From the NCBI RefSeq assembly GCF_008086115.1, contig NZ_VSIY01000013.1, positions 283,074 to 347,073 on the forward strand: DNA of 64,000 nucleotides, in the 5' to 3' direction. Positions 9,867-17,936 of the stretch are shown here, piece after piece. The position numbers and the translations under genes are program-made. The number at the start of each line of letters is the position of its first letter. The stretch's first letter is position 1. The DNA is from Maritimibacter fusiformis. GTDB lineage: Bacteria; Pseudomonadota; Alphaproteobacteria; Rhodobacterales; Rhodobacteraceae. A model generated the notes under the pieces. The model did no database searches and had not been told where the DNA came from. It saw nothing but the letters and a program-made list of their open reading frames with translations.

Positions 9867-10982
9867 TCAACGGTCCGGCAGGAAATAGCGCTCGAACTCG
9901 TCGATCAGGCCCGAGAAAAACGCCTGCGAGCGGGCATTTGGCTGACGAATGCGATAGGTTTCGGCCATCGGGTCGGCGGCGGTGGTCGGGCTTTCGGCCA
10001 TCTCCTCGATCACCGCATGGCCGCAGAACGGCACATACCAGTCGGCATAGCCGCCCTCGTGCACCGCCACCAGCCGGCCGGCGCACATCTCATCGGCAAG
10101 GTCTCGCAGCATCCGGGTCATCTGGCGGAAACTGTCGGCATGCAGCAGCATATGCGCCAGCGGGTCGGCGGCGGCGGCGTCGTAGCCGCTGGCGATGACG
10201 ATGACCTCGGGCTTGTGGGCGCGGACCCTGGGCAGCACCAGCCGCTCCATCACCTCGAGCCATGTGGCATGCCCCGCGCCGGGTGGCAGGGGAATGTTCA
10301 TGTTCGCTCCCTCGCCCGCGCCCGCACCACGCTTGTCGATCTCGCCGGTATCCAGCGGGTAGTTGTGTTCCTGATGGATCGAGATCGTCAGCACGTCGGG
10401 ATCGTCGTAGAACACCGCCTCGGTGCCGTTGCCGTGGTGCACGTCCCAGTCGATCACCGCGACGCGCCGCACCAGCCCCGCGGCGCGGGCGGCGTGGATC
10501 GCGATGCCGATGTTGTTGAGCAGGCAGAACCCGTTGGGAAAATCCGGCAGCGCGTGGTGGCCGGGCGGGCGCGACAAGGCATAGGCATTGTCAAGCTCGC
10601 CGCGCAGGACCGAGAGCAGCGCCGCGCGCGCCAGCCCCGCCGACAGCGTCGCGATCTCGTATCCGCCCTGCCCGAACGGCGTGCGCAGCCCCAACTGGCC
10701 GCCGCCCGCGTCCGACATCTGCTGAAACGCATCGAGGTAGCTGGCAGGATGCACCCGCTCCAACTCGTCGCGGCTGGCGGGGGCGGCGCTTTGCACCGCG
10801 ACCTCGCGGATCAGCCCGGTGACTTCCATCAGGTTCTTCAGCCGCCGCTTGGTCTCGGGGTTTTCCGGCAGGCCGCCGGCCGCGGTCGGCTGCACCAGCC
10901 CGCCGACCGGCAGCATCCCGGCATAGTTGCCGCCCGAATGCCAAAAACACCGCTCGTCCACGAAAAATCCGGTCCTGCGCAT
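9867..10982 (-). CDS. Histone deacetylase-like amidohydrolase (class II type)
   Basis: 371 residues with the arginase/deacetylase fold. Catalytic His pair in RPPGHHALPDF, zinc ligands in AVIDWDVHHGNGTEAVFY (Asp and His) and the second Asp in VIASGYDAAAADPLA; the substrate-positioning glycine-rich GGYAD is near the end. In bacteria such enzymes remove acetyl groups from polyamines or small amides, or act in acetoin-type metabolism; the target here cannot be told. Start ATG at 10982 follows GGAGGG; an upstream in-frame start would overlap the divergent DUF167 gene. Confidence 0.93.
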   Translation of the reverse strand: MRRTGFFVDERCFWHSGGNYAGMLPVGGLVQPTAAGGLPENPETKRRLKNLMEVTGLIREVAVQSAAPASRDELERVHPASYLDAFQQMSDAGGGQLGLRTPFGQGGYEIATLSAGLARAALLSVLRGELDNAYALSRPPGHHALPDFPNGFCLLNNIGIAIHAARAAGLVRRVAVIDWDVHHGNGTEAVFYDDPDVLTISIHQEHNYPLDTGEIDKRGAGAGEGANMNIPLPPGAGHATWLEVMERLVLPRVRAHKPEVIVIASGYDAAAADPLAHMLLHADSFRQMTRMLRDLADEMCAGRLVAVHEGGYADWYVPFCGHAVIEEMAESPTTAADPMAETYRIRQPNARSQAFFSGLIDEFERYFLPDR

Positions 10983-11055
10983 GATCCCTCCGCCGTTTGG
11001 CGCAGACTGGCCGGGCCGGCTTGCGGCTGCAAGCCCCATCGGCCAGTGTCGGGCG

Positions 11056-11313
11056 ATGATGAAGAAAGGCGCGCTGTCTCATCTTGCGGTCCCGGGCCGC
11101 GACATTGCCGTCAGGGTGACCCCGAAGGCGGCGCGCAATGACGTGAGCGTGGCAGAGGAAGGGCTGCGCGTATCGGTGACCGCGGTGCCCGAGGACGGCA
11201 AGGCCAACGCGGCGGTGGTCAAGCTCCTGGCCAATGCGTTGGGGGTGGCGAAGTCGCGCCTGACGCTGGTGCGCGGGGCCACGTCGCGCGACAAGCTGTT
11301 CCGGCTGGACTGA
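11056..11313 (+). CDS. DUF167 (YggU) family protein
   Basis: 85 residues, soluble. The family signature is intact: VRVTPKAARNDVSV, RVSVTAVPEDGKANAAVVKL and KSRLTLVRGATSRDKLFRL. Structure of the family is known but not its function. Two ATG codons lie in tandem (11056 and 11059) with only a weak ribosome site (CGGGCG), so the exact start is uncertain by one codon. Divergent from the deacetylase gene. Confidence 0.93.
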   Translation: MMKKGALSHLAVPGRDIAVRVTPKAARNDVSVAEEGLRVSVTAVPEDGKANAAVVKLLANALGVAKSRLTLVRGATSRDKLFRLD

Positions 11314-11320
11314 CGCCCGC

Positions 11321-11566
11321 CTATTCGCCCTGCGGCGCGCGGGTGAGCTGATAGGCCCCTTCCGGCAGGTCCAGTGCCGCGGCCAGATCGCGCAACTGGC
11401 TGAGCGACAGCGTCACCCGCATCATCCGGTCGGTCGTCGGCTCCCATTGCTCCAGCGTCACGCAGTCGTCGAAGGCATTGATGACCACATCCTCACGCAG
11501 ATGCGGGCTGCCTTCGTCCACGAGGGTCACGAGGGTCGAGTCGAATTCGTGCTCAATGGTAAACAT
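11321..11566 (-). CDS. Conserved-looking small protein, unknown function
   Basis: 81 residues, acidic, soluble, beginning MFTIEHEFDSTLVTLVDEGS and containing DVVINAFDDCVTLEQWEPTTD. The repeated acidic strands suggest a small beta-rich domain, but I recognise no family. It lies 42 bases from a perfect FNR box and is transcribed away from it, so it may share oxygen control with the DUF6455 gene. Convergent with DUF167. One cysteine (in DDCVTL). Confidence 0.7.
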   Translation of the reverse strand: MFTIEHEFDSTLVTLVDEGSPHLREDVVINAFDDCVTLEQWEPTTDRMMRVTLSLSQLRDLAAALDLPEGAYQLTRAPQGE

Positions 11567-11607
11567 GCGCTCACTCTAGGCCGGGCCGCATCGGGACGAA
11601 AGCGGAT

Positions 11608-11621
11608 TTGATCTTGATCAA
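11608..11621. promoter_or_regulatory. Perfect FNR/FnrL binding site
   Basis: TTGAT-CTTG-ATCAA at 11608-11621 matches the FNR consensus TTGAT-N4-ATCAA at all ten specified positions. It lies between two divergent genes: 50 bases before the DUF6455 ATG (11671) and 42 bases from the start of the gene at 11321-11566. If FNR sits at -41.5, the transcript for DUF6455 would begin near 11656. Confidence 0.8.
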
Positions 11622-11670
11622 AGACCGCAGCCCCGGTTGCGGTTTTTTGTCACGGGCACGCGAGGAGACC

Positions 11671-11931
11671 ATGAAAGACGCCGCTCATAACGCTTATCAC
11701 CAATACCTGCTGGACCGGATGGCAGATGTGCTGGGCCTCGACCTGGACCTGGAGGTCGACCTGACCCGCCTGAGCCGCGCCAAGCTGGAACAGGCGATCG
11801 CGAGGTGCAGCCAATGCCCGGATTCTCAGGGCTGCGAGCTTTGGCTGGAAGAGCATTCCGGCGGCGCCACCAGCGCGCCGGAACTGTGCCGCAACAAGGC
11901 GCTGCTCGAACACCTGCGCAACACCTACTAG
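11671..11931 (+). CDS. DUF6455 family small cysteine-containing protein
   Basis: 86 residues. A helical N-terminal half (YHQYLLDRMADVLGLDLDLE) is followed by a cysteine cluster, RCSQCPDSQGCELW and ELCRNK, that is C-x2-C-x5-C plus a fourth Cys about 18 residues on, with the spacing of a possible iron-sulfur or zinc site. DUF6455 proteins are typical of Rhodobacterales and have no assigned role. ATG at 11671 has GAGGAGACC immediately upstream; the longer frame from 11608 would start inside the FNR box and is rejected. The upstream FNR box suggests expression under low oxygen. Confidence 0.85.
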   Translation: MKDAAHNAYHQYLLDRMADVLGLDLDLEVDLTRLSRAKLEQAIARCSQCPDSQGCELWLEEHSGGATSAPELCRNKALLEHLRNTY

Positions 11932-11946
11932 CCCCGGCCTGCCGGA

Positions 11947-12405
11947 TCAGTTTTCCGCCTCTTCCTCGAGGTGCAGTTTCATGTCGACCAGCACCTGCTG
12001 CAGCGCCAGTGTCTCGCGCAACAGCCGTTTGGCCTCGTTCATGGTGATGATGCCGTCCTCGATCGCCTGCTGATACTCCGACATCAGCATCGCGAACCGC
12101 TGCGCCAGCGCGATGACATCGGCATTGACGCCGCCGGGCGGCGCGTTGCGCCGGTCCTCGTTGGCATTGACGGTGTGGCCCGAGATTTCCGCCAGCGCCG
12201 AGGTCACATGCGGATAGCGCGCCGCCTCCTCAAGTTTGGCCACCGTGTCGATCGGCATGAAGCGGTCGGCGTGCTCGGGTGCATCGGAATAATAGCGCCC
12301 GAGCGTCGCCTTGGATTTGCCCGACAGCGTGCAGGCATTCTCGATGCCCACATCCTTGACCAGCGCCTCCGTGTGCTTTCTGAGATAATCGTTAAAACCG
12401 TTCAT
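11947..12405 (-). CDS. Hypothetical protein with phage-CII-like helical DNA-binding look
   Basis: 152 residues, soluble and helical. The first 75 residues (NACTLSGKSKATLGRYYSDA, then FMPIDTVAKLEEAARYP) read like a helix-turn-helix region of the CII/lambda-repressor kind, and the C-terminal 50 residues (NEAKRLLRETLALQQVLVDM) look like a coiled coil for oligomerisation. No catalytic motif. I do not recognise a named family. Start ATG at 12405 chosen because upstream codons are Gly/Arg-rich noncoding; GGGGC lies just before it. It may be a regulator; there are no phage genes around it. Confidence 0.7.
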   Translation of the reverse strand: MNGFNDYLRKHTEALVKDVGIENACTLSGKSKATLGRYYSDAPEHADRFMPIDTVAKLEEAARYPHVTSALAEISGHTVNANEDRRNAPPGGVNADVIALAQRFAMLMSEYQQAIEDGIITMNEAKRLLRETLALQQVLVDMKLHLEEEAEN

Positions 12406-12873
12406 ACTGCCCCCTGGACCGCCCCGCCGCACCGCTTACGGGGAAAACTTCGTTACTTTTCCCATTAAACCGCGCTTTTGTGAATGCCTTAATGAACTCG
12501 ACCGCATCCCGACGGTCGTGTGACCAGTGCCCGGCGCTTCGGTGCCGGCGTGAGTGGGGGTCCGCCATGTTTTCTGGCGGGGCCGGGTTTGAATCTTCCC
12601 GGCAATGGCGCTTCGGCGCGTATGAGGTGTTCAGGTCTGTTCCATCCCCAGGGCGTTCGCGCGCCCCGGACCTTGGTAAAGTTTGCCGCTGCCCATTCCC
12701 CACTCGCATCCCGCCATCCGGCGGCCCGATGCGGCGCCGTCATCCACCCGTGGCGATATCCAGCTAAAGGACGGTCCCGCCCCGCAGTTGCGGCACGCTT
12801 TCGCTTCCGCTATGTGCGATGCGCATGCGCCCTTCGCGGCACCCACCACACTTTCCGGCGAAAGGACTGCGCC
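12406..12873. other. 468-base gap without a gene before ugd
   Basis: No convincing reading frame on either strand. It contains an inverted repeat CATTAA / TTAATG (12463-12468 and 12489-12494, 20 bases between arms) close to the start of the minus-strand gene, which could be an operator, in a locally AT-richer stretch. The rest is GC-rich and without clear repeats. An AAAGGA ribosome site precedes the ugd start. No confident promoter was found for ugd. Confidence 0.5.
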
Positions 12874-14040
12874 ATGAACATCGTCGTCGTCGGGCTTGGC
12901 TATGTCGGGCTGTCGAACGCGGCCCTTTTGGCGCGCAATCACCCGGTCGTGGCGGTGGATATCGACGCGGGTCGCGTCGATCTGGTCAATGCGCAAAAAA
13001 GCCCGATCATCGACGCCGAACTTGAGGAGCTTCTCGCCTCCGGCACGCTCGATCTGGTGGCCACGACAGACCCAGCCGGCGCCTACCGTGCCGCCGATTT
13101 CGTGATCGTGGCGACGCCGACCGACTACGACCCGGCCTTCAACACCTTCGACACCTCGTCGGTCGAGGCGGTGATCCGCGACGTCATCGCGGCAAACGCA
13201 AGCGTTCCGATCGTCATCAAGTCGACCGTGCCGGTCGGCTTCGTCCGGCGCATCCGGGCCGAGCTTGGCACCGAGCAGGTCATGTTCTCGCCGGAATTCC
13301 TGCGTGAGGGCAAAGCGCTGTTCGATAACCTGCACCCCAGCCGGATCATCGTCGGCGAACGCTCCGACCGCGCCCGTGCCTTTGCCGATCTGCTGGTCGA
13401 GGGGGCCGAGGACCGGGACGTGCCGGTCCTGTTCACCGACCCCGACGAGGCCGAGGCGATCAAGCTTTTCGCCAATACCTTCCTTGCCATGCGGGTGGCC
13501 TTTTTCAACGAACTCGACAGCTACGCGATGGCGGGCGGCATGGACACGCGCCAGATCATCGAGGGCGTCAGCCTCGACCCCAGGATCGGCGCCAACTACA
13601 ACAACCCGTCGTTCGGATACGGCGGCTATTGCCTGCCGAAGGACACCAAGCAGCTTCTGGCGAACTATGCCGAGGTGCCGCAGAACCTGATCCGCGCCAT
13701 CGTCGACGCCAACCGGACACGCAAGGACTACCTCGCCGAGAGGATCGTGGCGATGCAGCCCAAGGTGGTGGGCATCTACCGGCTGGTGATGAAGGCGGGG
13801 TCGGACAACTATCGGCAAAGCTCGGTGCAGGGCATCATGAAACGGATCAAGGCCAAGGGCATCGAGGTGATCGTCTATGAGCCGATCATGACCGAAGACC
13901 TGTTTTTCGGAAGCCGGGTGGTGCCCGACCTCGAGACGCTCAAGGCCGAGGCAGACCTGATCATCGCGAACCGCCTGACCGACGAGATCGCCGATGTTGC
14001 CGGGCGTGTCTTTACCCGCGACCTGTTCGGCAACGGCTGA
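12874..14040 (+). CDS. ugd: UDP-glucose 6-dehydrogenase
   Basis: 388 residues. Oxidises UDP-glucose to UDP-glucuronate with NAD, supplying acidic sugar for surface polysaccharide. NAD motif [15 protein letters not shown] at the N-terminus, the linking stretch [19 protein letters not shown], and the catalytic cysteine C253 in [15 protein letters not shown] are all present. The 388-residue length fits the short bacterial type. The ATG at 12874 has AAAGGA ten bases upstream; the open frame extends far upstream but encodes low-complexity Pro/Arg sequence. No glycosyltransferase cluster is attached directly, though an O-antigen ligase gene lies 2.5 kb away. Confidence 0.97.
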   Translation: MNIVVVGLGYVGLSNAALLARNHPVVAVDIDAGRVDLVNAQKSPIIDAELEELLASGTLDLVATTDPAGAYRAADFVIVATPTDYDPAFNTFDTSSVEAVIRDVIAANASVPIVIKSTVPVGFVRRIRAELGTEQVMFSPEFLREGKALFDNLHPSRIIVGERSDRARAFADLLVEGAEDRDVPVLFTDPDEAEAIKLFANTFLAMRVAFFNELDSYAMAGGMDTRQIIEGVSLDPRIGANYNNPSFGYGGYCLPKDTKQLLANYAEVPQNLIRAIVDANRTRKDYLAERIVAMQPKVVGIYRLVMKAGSDNYRQSSVQGIMKRIKAKGIEVIVYEPIMTEDLFFGSRVVPDLETLKAEADLIIANRLTDEIADVAGRVFTRDLFGNG

Positions 14041-14124
14041 GAGGCGGCCAACGCTGCAAGCTGTCGCAGGCCCAAGGGGGCCTTGACGCCGCAACCTGTG
14101 CAAAATACCTATGGCCGGGTTAGA

Positions 14125-14198
14125 GCGGGCGTTGTGTAGTGGTAAGACCTCAGCCTTCCAAGCTGATGACGCGGGTTCGATTCCCGCCGCCCGCTCCA
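14125..14198 (+). tRNA. tRNA-Gly(TCC)
   Basis: A full cloverleaf: acceptor GCGGGCG / CGCCCGC, anticodon stem TCAGC / GCTGA with loop CTTCCAA giving anticodon TCC, T-arm GCGGG-TTCGATT-CCCGC, discriminator T and an encoded CCA end (14196-14198). It reads GGA and probably GGG glycine codons. Confidence 0.97.
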
Positions 14199-14239
14199 AA
14201 CCTTACGATCTCCGCAAACGACTTGTCCCGCCCGAATGG

Positions 14240-15055
14240 TCAGCCCGGATGGCCACTGACCCCCAGCAGTCGGGGCGCGGCGTCGCGTGTCAGGCAGACC
14301 GCGGTGAGTTGGCCGCTGAGATAGGCGCCGGTGTCGATATTGATGCGCGCCGGCGTGACCAGAGGCGCCTCGGTGATGACGTGGCCATGCACGACGGTCG
14401 GCAGCCCCTCGGTGCCGTCGACCAGTGCGGGGTCGCCCCACATCAGCTGGTCGGGGTCTTGCGCGTCGACCTTGCGCGCCGGGTCGATACCGGCGTGGCA
14501 GAGGATGTAACGGTCGAGCGTCAGCGCCAGCGGAAGGCCGCGCAGGAACGCGCGGTGATCATCTGGAATCGCGGTGCGGATCATCGCCGCCAGCCGCGAC
14601 GTTGGCAGGTCGAAGCCGCGGTCCTCATCCTCGGGTTGCAACCCGTAGGAGCGCAACGTGGCATCGCCGCCGAACTTCAACCATATGCGGTGCCCGTCGG
14701 GATCGTCGAGGAACGCCTCCATCTTGTCTTCGTGGTTGCCGCGCAGGACCACGCGCCGGAACCCGTCCGGCGCCGGGGCCATCAGGTCCGCGATCAGCCC
14801 CGCCGAATCCGGTCCACGATCGACCACGTCGCCCAGCGACACGATCAGCTTGGGGCCCTCGAACCCGCGTGCCCGCGCATCGGCGACGATTTCGGCCTCG
14901 AGCGCGTGGTAGAGTTGGCGGCAGCCGTGCAGATCACCGATCGCGTAGACCGCAACCGGCATCCTGGGCAGGGCAAGGATACGGTGCGTTTGTCCCTTCG
15001 GCTGCGGCGCCTTCGCCTGCGACCGACCACGCAAGAGCCCGCCCAGCCCGCGCAT
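14240..15055 (-). CDS. PPP-family metallophosphoesterase (Ser/Thr or Ap4A-type phosphatase)
   Basis: 271 residues. The two-metal phosphatase motifs are intact: VYAIGDLHGCRQ, VSLGDVVDRGPDS, VLRGNHEDKM, and the later histidines in LCHAGIDP and VVHGHVITEAP. This is the layout of bacterial PrpA-like protein phosphatases and of some Ap4A hydrolases; the substrate is open. The gene overlaps the stop codon of the upstream O-antigen ligase-like gene by one base (TGATG), with a GTG three bases earlier as an alternative start, so translation is coupled. The first 30 residues are basic and not part of the catalytic fold. Confidence 0.92.
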   Translation of the reverse strand: MRGLGGLLRGRSQAKAPQPKGQTHRILALPRMPVAVYAIGDLHGCRQLYHALEAEIVADARARGFEGPKLIVSLGDVVDRGPDSAGLIADLMAPAPDGFRRVVLRGNHEDKMEAFLDDPDGHRIWLKFGGDATLRSYGLQPEDEDRGFDLPTSRLAAMIRTAIPDDHRAFLRGLPLALTLDRYILCHAGIDPARKVDAQDPDQLMWGDPALVDGTEGLPTVVHGHVITEAPLVTPARINIDTGAYLSGQLTAVCLTRDAAPRLLGVSGHPG

Positions 15056-16548
15056 CACCGGGTGGCCTTGCGGCGCAGGCGTCCGAGGCCCATCGCGAGG
15101 ATGACGATGAACAGCATCAGGTTGGCCTGGATTTCGAGGCTGAAATCCACCGTCGCGTGCAGGGCCTGCTGGACGATCACGCCCAGCCCGGCGGCGGCCA
15201 CGGCGTAGTCCGTCCGGCGGCGGCGGATGATGGTGACGAGTTTGACCGCGATCACGGCGACGGCGATCAGCGGCAGGGTTCCGACGATCAGGCCCATCTC
15301 GGACCAGAGCGTGAGATAGCTGTTGTGCGCCAGCCGCCAGACCAGCGCGGCGCTTACGGGCGGTTGCTGGGCGATCTCGAACGCCGGCTGGAAGGTATCG
15401 AGCCCGGTGCCCGCAAGCGGCCTCTCGGCGATCATGCCGATCACCTGCTTGTAGATCTCGGACCGGTTGACCGCCTCGGTTGCCGTGAACAGCCCGCGTT
15501 CGAGCAGGCCCCGACCGAATACGCCGAAGCCGACCACGATCCCGGCCAGCGCGATCACCGCCGTGCGCGTCGCGGCGGCAAGCACGGTGTGGTCACGCTT
15601 GAGCTTCATCACGAAATAGACCAGCAGCGCCCCGATCCCACCCGACACCACGCCCATGCGCGACTGCGTGGCCAGCATCGCGATCAGGATGATCCCGGCC
15701 ACCAGCCAAAGCGCGGCAGTTTCGAGGTTGCGCTCGCTCAGCAGCGTCCGCCCGCCGGGCATGCGCAGATGCGGCCTCGCGGCCCGCGCGAGGATCAGGG
15801 CGACGCCAAGGCCAAGGCCCATGCCGAGGAAATTGGCAAAGGAATTGCGGTTCACGAAGGTGCCGGTGGCGACGCCCAAATAGGCGGTCTTTTCGCCCCA
15901 GAACGCCACGTCGTCGAGAAACACCAGCGCGATCAGCGCCCAGACCGCGTGCAGCGCGACCCCGGCGAACAGCCCCCAGGCCATCGCGGTCACGCGCCGC
16001 GCTCGGGTCGACACCTCGTGCACCAGCACGAAGAGGGCAAACAGGCCGAACAGCCGCACCACCGCCATGAACGTGGCTTCGGGTGCCAGCGTGCCGACCG
16101 GGGTGCGCAGCCCGCCGGGCAGATCGTCCAGCGCCAGCGGCCCGCCGACCAGGTATTGCACCAGCCCGAACAGCGGCATCGCCAGCGCCGGCAACAACAC
16201 CGCTTTCAGCTTGAGGCTGTTGATCGGGCGCGCGGGATCGACCAGCGCGACGGTCACCATGTAGACCGCCAGCATCAGCCCCAGCACCGCCGCCCAGATC
16301 ATCCAGAACACCGGGCGGGCCGAGGCCAGCGGAATGGCCGCGAGCACCACCACCGCCACCAGCACGGCGCCGACGCGGTCGTTGATCCGGCGCGCCAGCG
16401 CGCCGGTCGCCTGTCCGTTTTCGCCCTCGAGACGGATCTCCTCGAACCCGAATGCGTCGTCGGGCAAGGCCGCGCGGCGGGTCTCGTCGGCGCGTGCCTC
16501 AGCCCGCGCCTGGGCCTGCGCCGAACGGGGTTTGTCGAAGTCGATCAT
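15055..16548 (-). CDS. O-antigen ligase / Wzy-like polysaccharide membrane protein
   Basis: 497 residues with about eleven transmembrane segments and a large periplasmic loop containing the Wzy_C/WaaL-type stretch AERPLAGTGLDTFQPAFE and RLAHNSYLTLWSEMG, where the conserved H-N-x-Y motif sits. Such proteins join a polymer to lipid A or polymerise surface sugar repeats. The N-terminal 60 residues are cytosolic and charged (AQAQARAEARADETRR). ATG at 16548 overlaps the upstream stop by ATGA. It is the middle gene of a coupled three-gene operon ending in the phosphatase. Confidence 0.88.
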   Translation of the reverse strand: MIDFDKPRSAQAQARAEARADETRRAALPDDAFGFEEIRLEGENGQATGALARRINDRVGAVLVAVVVLAAIPLASARPVFWMIWAAVLGLMLAVYMVTVALVDPARPINSLKLKAVLLPALAMPLFGLVQYLVGGPLALDDLPGGLRTPVGTLAPEATFMAVVRLFGLFALFVLVHEVSTRARRVTAMAWGLFAGVALHAVWALIALVFLDDVAFWGEKTAYLGVATGTFVNRNSFANFLGMGLGLGVALILARAARPHLRMPGGRTLLSERNLETAALWLVAGIILIAMLATQSRMGVVSGGIGALLVYFVMKLKRDHTVLAAATRTAVIALAGIVVGFGVFGRGLLERGLFTATEAVNRSEIYKQVIGMIAERPLAGTGLDTFQPAFEIAQQPPVSAALVWRLAHNSYLTLWSEMGLIVGTLPLIAVAVIAVKLVTIIRRRRTDYAVAAAGLGVIVQQALHATVDFSLEIQANLMLFIVILAMGLGRLRRKATR

Positions 16549-17240
16549 GAGCCGGCCATGGCTTGCCGGGCGGTTCTCACCCGCGCGAGGAACCGGCGCT
16601 GCACCTCGGGTGGCTGGGCCTCGATCAGGGCGATCATCCAGTCCTGAAACTGGGGAAACCGCACGAACTGGCCAGCGACATATCCGGTCAGCGAAGCCTC
16701 TCCGGCCAGGGTCGCGACATCCTGCGCCACGGCATCGAGAATGGCGGTCCGGCCCGGGTCGCCGTCCGGTCGTTGCCGCGCGAGCGACAACGCGAAACCA
16801 AGCCGTTCCGCGGCCAGCCAGCCCTTCTGCGACCCGGTCTCGGCCGAGTGCCGCAGGGCCACGACGGCCGCGTCGGGCCGGCCCTCCTGGTCGGCGGCGA
16901 AAGCCACGACCAGATGGGCGATGGAGCGGGTCGGGGAGCGGTCGAGGATGTCGCGCGCGCGGGCATGGCATCCCTTCACGATGGCCTCGGTCTGCGCCGC
17001 GCTCTCGGGAAAGACCTGCACCCACTGGATCGCATAGAGACAGGCGGACATCTGTTCATCTTCGGTGCGGATCGACTTGGCCGGCGGCATGTCCAGCGGC
17101 GCGTCCCCGGCGCTGGCCACGAAGTCCGCGGTCGGCAGGCTCCATTGCAGGAACGCGCGATATTCGGTCAACGCCATCACCGACGCCAGCGCCGCGACCA
17201 GGACGCCGAACAGGGCAAAGCCGATGCGGGCAACCGCCAT
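16545..17240 (-). CDS. Membrane-anchored hypothetical protein, first gene of the O-antigen ligase operon
   Basis: 231 residues: one N-terminal transmembrane or uncleaved signal helix (about 5-25, FALFGVLVAALASVMALTEY) and a periplasmic helical domain with repeated two-helix units (ARDILDRSPTRSIAHLVVAF, DAAVVALRHSAETG, WLAAERLGFALSLA) resembling TPR-like repeats. No enzyme motif. Its TGA overlaps the ATG of the ligase gene, so it is probably a partner of surface-polymer assembly; this is inference from position only. I do not recognise a named family. Confidence 0.75.
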   Translation of the reverse strand: MAVARIGFALFGVLVAALASVMALTEYRAFLQWSLPTADFVASAGDAPLDMPPAKSIRTEDEQMSACLYAIQWVQVFPESAAQTEAIVKGCHARARDILDRSPTRSIAHLVVAFAADQEGRPDAAVVALRHSAETGSQKGWLAAERLGFALSLARQRPDGDPGRTAILDAVAQDVATLAGEASLTGYVAGQFVRFPQFQDWMIALIEAQPPEVQRRFLARVRTARQAMAGS

Positions 17241-17444
17241 TCATCACTCCAATACGCGCCGACCACGGGGCGCCTCAAGACGCCCGGTCCGTCGTCTGCC
17301 CGCCTTTTGCCCGATGCGCCGGGACCTGTCCATGCAACGAAGGCGGTTTTTGCCTCGGTTTTCCCCTGTTTTGCACGCGACAGGCGGGTGGCGATGCAGA
17401 TCGAACACGATTCGGCAAACTATCGCTACGGTTGTCCACTGCAA

Positions 17445-17473
17445 TTGTGGCACCGGGATTCCTGTGCTATACC
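17445..17473 (+). promoter_or_regulatory. Putative promoter of the exported protein gene
   Basis: TTGTGG (17445-17450), 17 bp, TATACC (17468-17473), ending 31 bases before the ATG at 17505. Together with the terminator at 17868 it defines a single-gene transcript. Confidence 0.5.
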
Positions 17474-17504
17474 GCCCGCAACAAACACCTTTGCAGGAAC
17501 TGGT

Positions 17505-17846
17505 ATGGACATGCGTAACATCCTCTTGGCGTCGGCGATGGCAACCGCGGGACTGATCGGCTCGGTTCAATCCGCCTCGGCGCAGACCTTCGATCTGAGC
17601 GCCGTGCAGGCGGCTTGTGCTGCCGGTGCCGGCGGCGGTCTGGCCGATCCGGCGGCCTGTGACGCCGCGATCGCCGCATTCCTCAATGGCGCCGCGCTGC
17701 TGCCGCCGACGCAGCGCCTCGCGGCGGTGCGTCAGTTGCAAGTCTTTGTCATCGCAGAATTGCCGCCCCAGGCCCAGACGCTTGCCGCGGTCCAGCGGAT
17801 CGACGAGGAAGTGCAGGTCGCCGAACAGGACGCCAGCGGCATCTGA
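17505..17846 (+). CDS. Small exported protein, unknown function
   Basis: 113 residues. A Sec signal peptide (residues 1-26, ending SVQSASA with A-x-A before QTFDL) is followed by about 87 mature residues rich in alanine and helix-forming residues with two cysteines (in QAACAAGAG and AACDAAIA) that could form one disulfide. No family recognised. ATG at 17505 has AGGA six bases upstream. The gene is flanked by its own promoter and a strong terminator, so it is expressed alone, convergent with the ectoine operon. Confidence 0.75.
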   Translation: MDMRNILLASAMATAGLIGSVQSASAQTFDLSAVQAACAAGAGGGLADPAACDAAIAAFLNGAALLPPTQRLAAVRQLQVFVIAELPPQAQTLAAVQRIDEEVQVAEQDASGI

Positions 17847-17867
17847 TCCATTCCACAGAGCGAATGT

Positions 17868-17900
17868 AAAGGCCCGGTCACCGAGTGCCCGGGCCTTTTT
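17868..17900. terminator. Intrinsic terminator, probably bidirectional
   Basis: GGCCCGG (17871-17877) pairs with CCGGGCC (17888-17894), with AAA before and TTTTT after on the plus strand. It ends the small exported gene and, read on the minus strand with a shorter U-run, may also stop the ect operon after ask. Confidence 0.85.
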
Positions 17901-17936
17901 CATTTCCGATATCGCCGGATCGACCGCGCAGGCCGA

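Noticed and set aside
14425..16647. 740-codon open frame on the plus strand
   Set aside because: Lies antisense to the phosphatase and O-antigen ligase-like genes; composition is Arg/Gly/His-rich and there is no ribosome site or domain.
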